Source: PALSA-612 sp963765295
GTDB taxonomy: Bacteria > Actinomycetota > Thermoleophilia > Gaiellales > Gaiellaceae
Direction of reading: 5' to 3'
NCBI GenBank assembly: GCA_963765295.1
Contig: CAVXVO010000008.1
Coordinates: forward strand, 62,001-126,000
Length of the DNA: 64,000 bases
Positions 62,501-64,000 of this stretch are shown in pieces; within the stretch, counting starts at the first letter, position 1; each line of letters begins with the position of its first letter. The position numbers and the translations under genes are program-made. A model generated the notes under the pieces. That model had not been told where the DNA came from and did not search any database. It worked only from the letters and a program-made list of their open reading frames with translations.

Positions 62501-63805
62501 CTAACCGGTGTTCTGATTCGACGTTGCGAGTGCCGAGTTGAGCGCTCGGCGTGTCGCGGCGTCCACCTCGCCGGTCGGCGTCAGTCCCGCGGCCGTCTGA
62601 AGCTGCTCCGTAGCAGTCTGCGTGGCGGTCCCGAAGTTTCCGTCGGCGGTCAGCGGCGTCTGGGTCGGCGAGGTCAGCTTCAACCACTGGTTCAGCTGGT
62701 TCTGCCAGCTGACGACGGTTGGACCGGTGTCTCCGAGCTTGAGCGTGGTTCCCGAAGGCGAGGTCGTCGATGCGGGCTTCGTGCCGGTCAGCGCTCGCCG
62801 GAGGGCGAGTCGCGTGCTTGCCCCGACGATGCCGTCCGGTGTGAGTCCCTGTGCGGTCTGCAGCTGCTCGGTCGCGATCTGGGTCGACGCGCCGAAGCTT
62901 CCGTCCGCCGTCAGTAGCGTCTGGGTCGGCGCGGTGACCTTCAGCCATTGGTTGAGCGAGTTCTGCCAGGCGGCCACGTCCGCCCCGGTCGAACCGAGCG
63001 AGAGCACCCGGCCGCTCGTCGAGATTCCTGCCGGCCCGACGAGGTTGCGCGTCGACCTCAGCAGCGAGCTCCGATCCGCCACGAATCTGGACGCCGGGAA
63101 AGAGGCGCCCAGTCCGCGTGCTTGCAGGGCAGCATCCGCCGACGTCCGCACGCCGTCCCAGATCAGGTCGCTCGTGAGCAGATCGTCGACCTGTCCCGAG
63201 ATGACGGCATTCCACGAGGTGTCGTTCTGAGCGGTAAGCGCCTGGGACAGAGAGTCACGGAGTCCCTGAAGCCCGCGGAGCCGGAGGTCGAGTGCGGCAA
63301 GCGCCTGCGCCTGGTCCGAACTCAGGGTCGCTGGTGCCTGTAGCGCCTGTAGCCGCGTGACCTGATCGGCCGCCTGCTGCACGAGCGCGTCGAGCTTCGC
63401 GATCACGGTCTTCCTGCCGGCTGCGGTCTGGCTGCCACTCAGGTCGGCTGCGAGGGCGGCCCCGGTTTGCTGCGAGCTGGACGCGATCGGCGTGATCTGC
63501 TCCAGGTAGTTGCTGTTGTTGCCGTCTCCGCCTCCTGACCCCGTCGTGAGGACTGCGATCAGGATCACGAGGAGGATGAGCGCTGCCACGATCACCGCCG
63601 CTATTCGGCGGCGGACGACTACGTGCGACGGCGTCGACCGAGGGCGCCGGTGGGCAAGGCGCGGATCGGGTCCAGTCTCCCGGGGTTCATCCTGTCGGTC
63701 GTCCCCCGCCGGCTCAGGGTGTTCGGGGAAGAACTCGAACTCGAATTCGTCGTCCACGCTGCGCGCTCGGTCTCGGCTACCAAGCCTACCCTCTCGGCTC
63801 GTCAC
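62501..63805 (-). CDS. Membrane-anchored peptidoglycan-binding protein (two PG_binding_1 domains)
   Basis: This 434-residue protein has a cytoplasmic acidic head (DDEFEFEFFPEHPEP), one transmembrane helix (IAAVIVAALILLVILIAVLT), a helical stalk with TVIAKLDALVQQAADQVTRL, and two tandem PG-binding repeats: LGSTGADVAAWQNSLNQWLK to GASTRLALRRAL, and LGDTGPTVVSWQNQLNQWLK to DAATRRALNSAL. It probably ties the membrane to the cell wall near the NlpC/P60 enzyme. Confidence 0.87.
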   Translation of the reverse strand: MTSREGRLGSRDRARSVDDEFEFEFFPEHPEPAGDDRQDEPRETGPDPRLAHRRPRSTPSHVVVRRRIAAVIVAALILLVILIAVLTTGSGGGDGNNSNYLEQITPIASSSQQTGAALAADLSGSQTAAGRKTVIAKLDALVQQAADQVTRLQALQAPATLSSDQAQALAALDLRLRGLQGLRDSLSQALTAQNDTSWNAVISGQVDDLLTSDLIWDGVRTSADAALQARGLGASFPASRFVADRSSLLRSTRNLVGPAGISTSGRVLSLGSTGADVAAWQNSLNQWLKVTAPTQTLLTADGSFGASTQIATEQLQTAQGLTPDGIVGASTRLALRRALTGTKPASTTSPSGTTLKLGDTGPTVVSWQNQLNQWLKLTSPTQTPLTADGNFGTATQTATEQLQTAAGLTPTGEVDAATRRALNSALATSNQNTG

Positions 63806-63936
63806 GGGAAGCTGCGACGAGCAGGATCATCGGGAGCACGCCTGAGAGCCCGGTGAGAGTCGTGGAGCTCGGGCCGCGGCAACTTGCCCGCGAGGTCGAA
63901 CGACACGCACTGCGCGTGTGCCACGTCCGTGCCTTC

Positions 63937-64000
63937 CTAGCGGGTCAGCCCGGCCGCAGCGAGTGCGCGGTCGATCACGGCACGGGCCACGATCGGCGCG
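63937..64000 (-). CDS. 3' end of a gene running off the right edge
   Basis: The last 21 residues read APIVARAVIDRALAAAGLTR before a TAG on the minus strand. The helix-like ending is plausible for a real protein, but too little is present to name it. The bases 63806-63936 show nothing else. Confidence 0.3.
   Translation of the reverse strand, partial: APIVARAVIDRALAAAGLTR

Overview
The window reads as chromosomal DNA of a very GC-rich actinobacterium. The mix of genes (Kdp potassium system, ECF sigma factor, Lsr2-like protein, decaprenyl-phosphate type UbiA, DUF1206, DUF6636 and many secreted proteins with short N-terminal anchors) suggests the class Thermoleophilia (Solirubrobacterales or Gaiellales), but this placement is inference from gene content only. 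No rRNA, CRISPR array, replication origin or phage structural gene was seen.

Region 1 (1-7.8 kb) starts inside kdpA and holds, on the minus strand, a kdp regulatory and structural block: a holin-like/alkaline-phosphatase-like module read through in frame into a short KdpD-type kinase, then KdpE, a 108-residue unknown, a 27-residue membrane peptide, KdpF and KdpA, nearly all joined by overlapping stop and start codons. A metallo-beta-lactamase-fold hydrolase, an MmcQ/YjbR protein and a lipoprotein hydrolase follow.

Region 2 (7.8-36.7 kb) looks accessory. It contains lon with a palindrome upstream, HxlR, an orphan iolB with an SDR gene, a membrane redox pair (cytochrome b plus YedY-like molybdoenzyme) facing a two-component system, scattered hydrolases and oxidoreductases, a GrdB-like protein, a glycosyltransferase flanked by an 18-bp direct repeat, lipid kinase and PAP2 phosphatase genes, and an IS110-family transposase. 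Between them lie recognisable scraps of dead genes (MetE, arsenate reductase, ABC substrate-binding protein, ArsR-type regulator, TauE/SafE, ACR3, CDF). The region ends at a tRNA-Arg whose 3' end faces it.

Region 3 (36.7-53 kb) looks more core-like: three tRNAs (Arg-UCG, His-GUG, Arg-UCU), secreted glycosidase, esterase and phosphoesterase genes, a cyclophilin, an ECF sigma/putative anti-sigma pair translationally coupled to an orphan OppB-type permease, an ANT(6)-like gene and a PadR gene whose start codon lies in a 34-bp palindrome.

Region 4 (53.8-64 kb) is an envelope block: two paralogous phosphodiester glycosidases, a UbiA-type (decaprenyl-phosphate phosphoribosyltransferase-like) enzyme and a secreted hydrolase in overlapping reading frames, a ferric-reductase-like membrane protein, a YbhN/AglD-type integral membrane protein, an NlpC/P60 endopeptidase and a peptidoglycan-binding protein. 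This is the best candidate for an uncharacterised functional system in the window.

Several otherwise well-conserved genes (YedY-like, histidine kinase, GrdB-like, nitronate monooxygenase, subtilase, secreted phosphoesterase) are each interrupted by a single-base frame change. Base-calling error and real decay cannot be told apart from the sequence alone.
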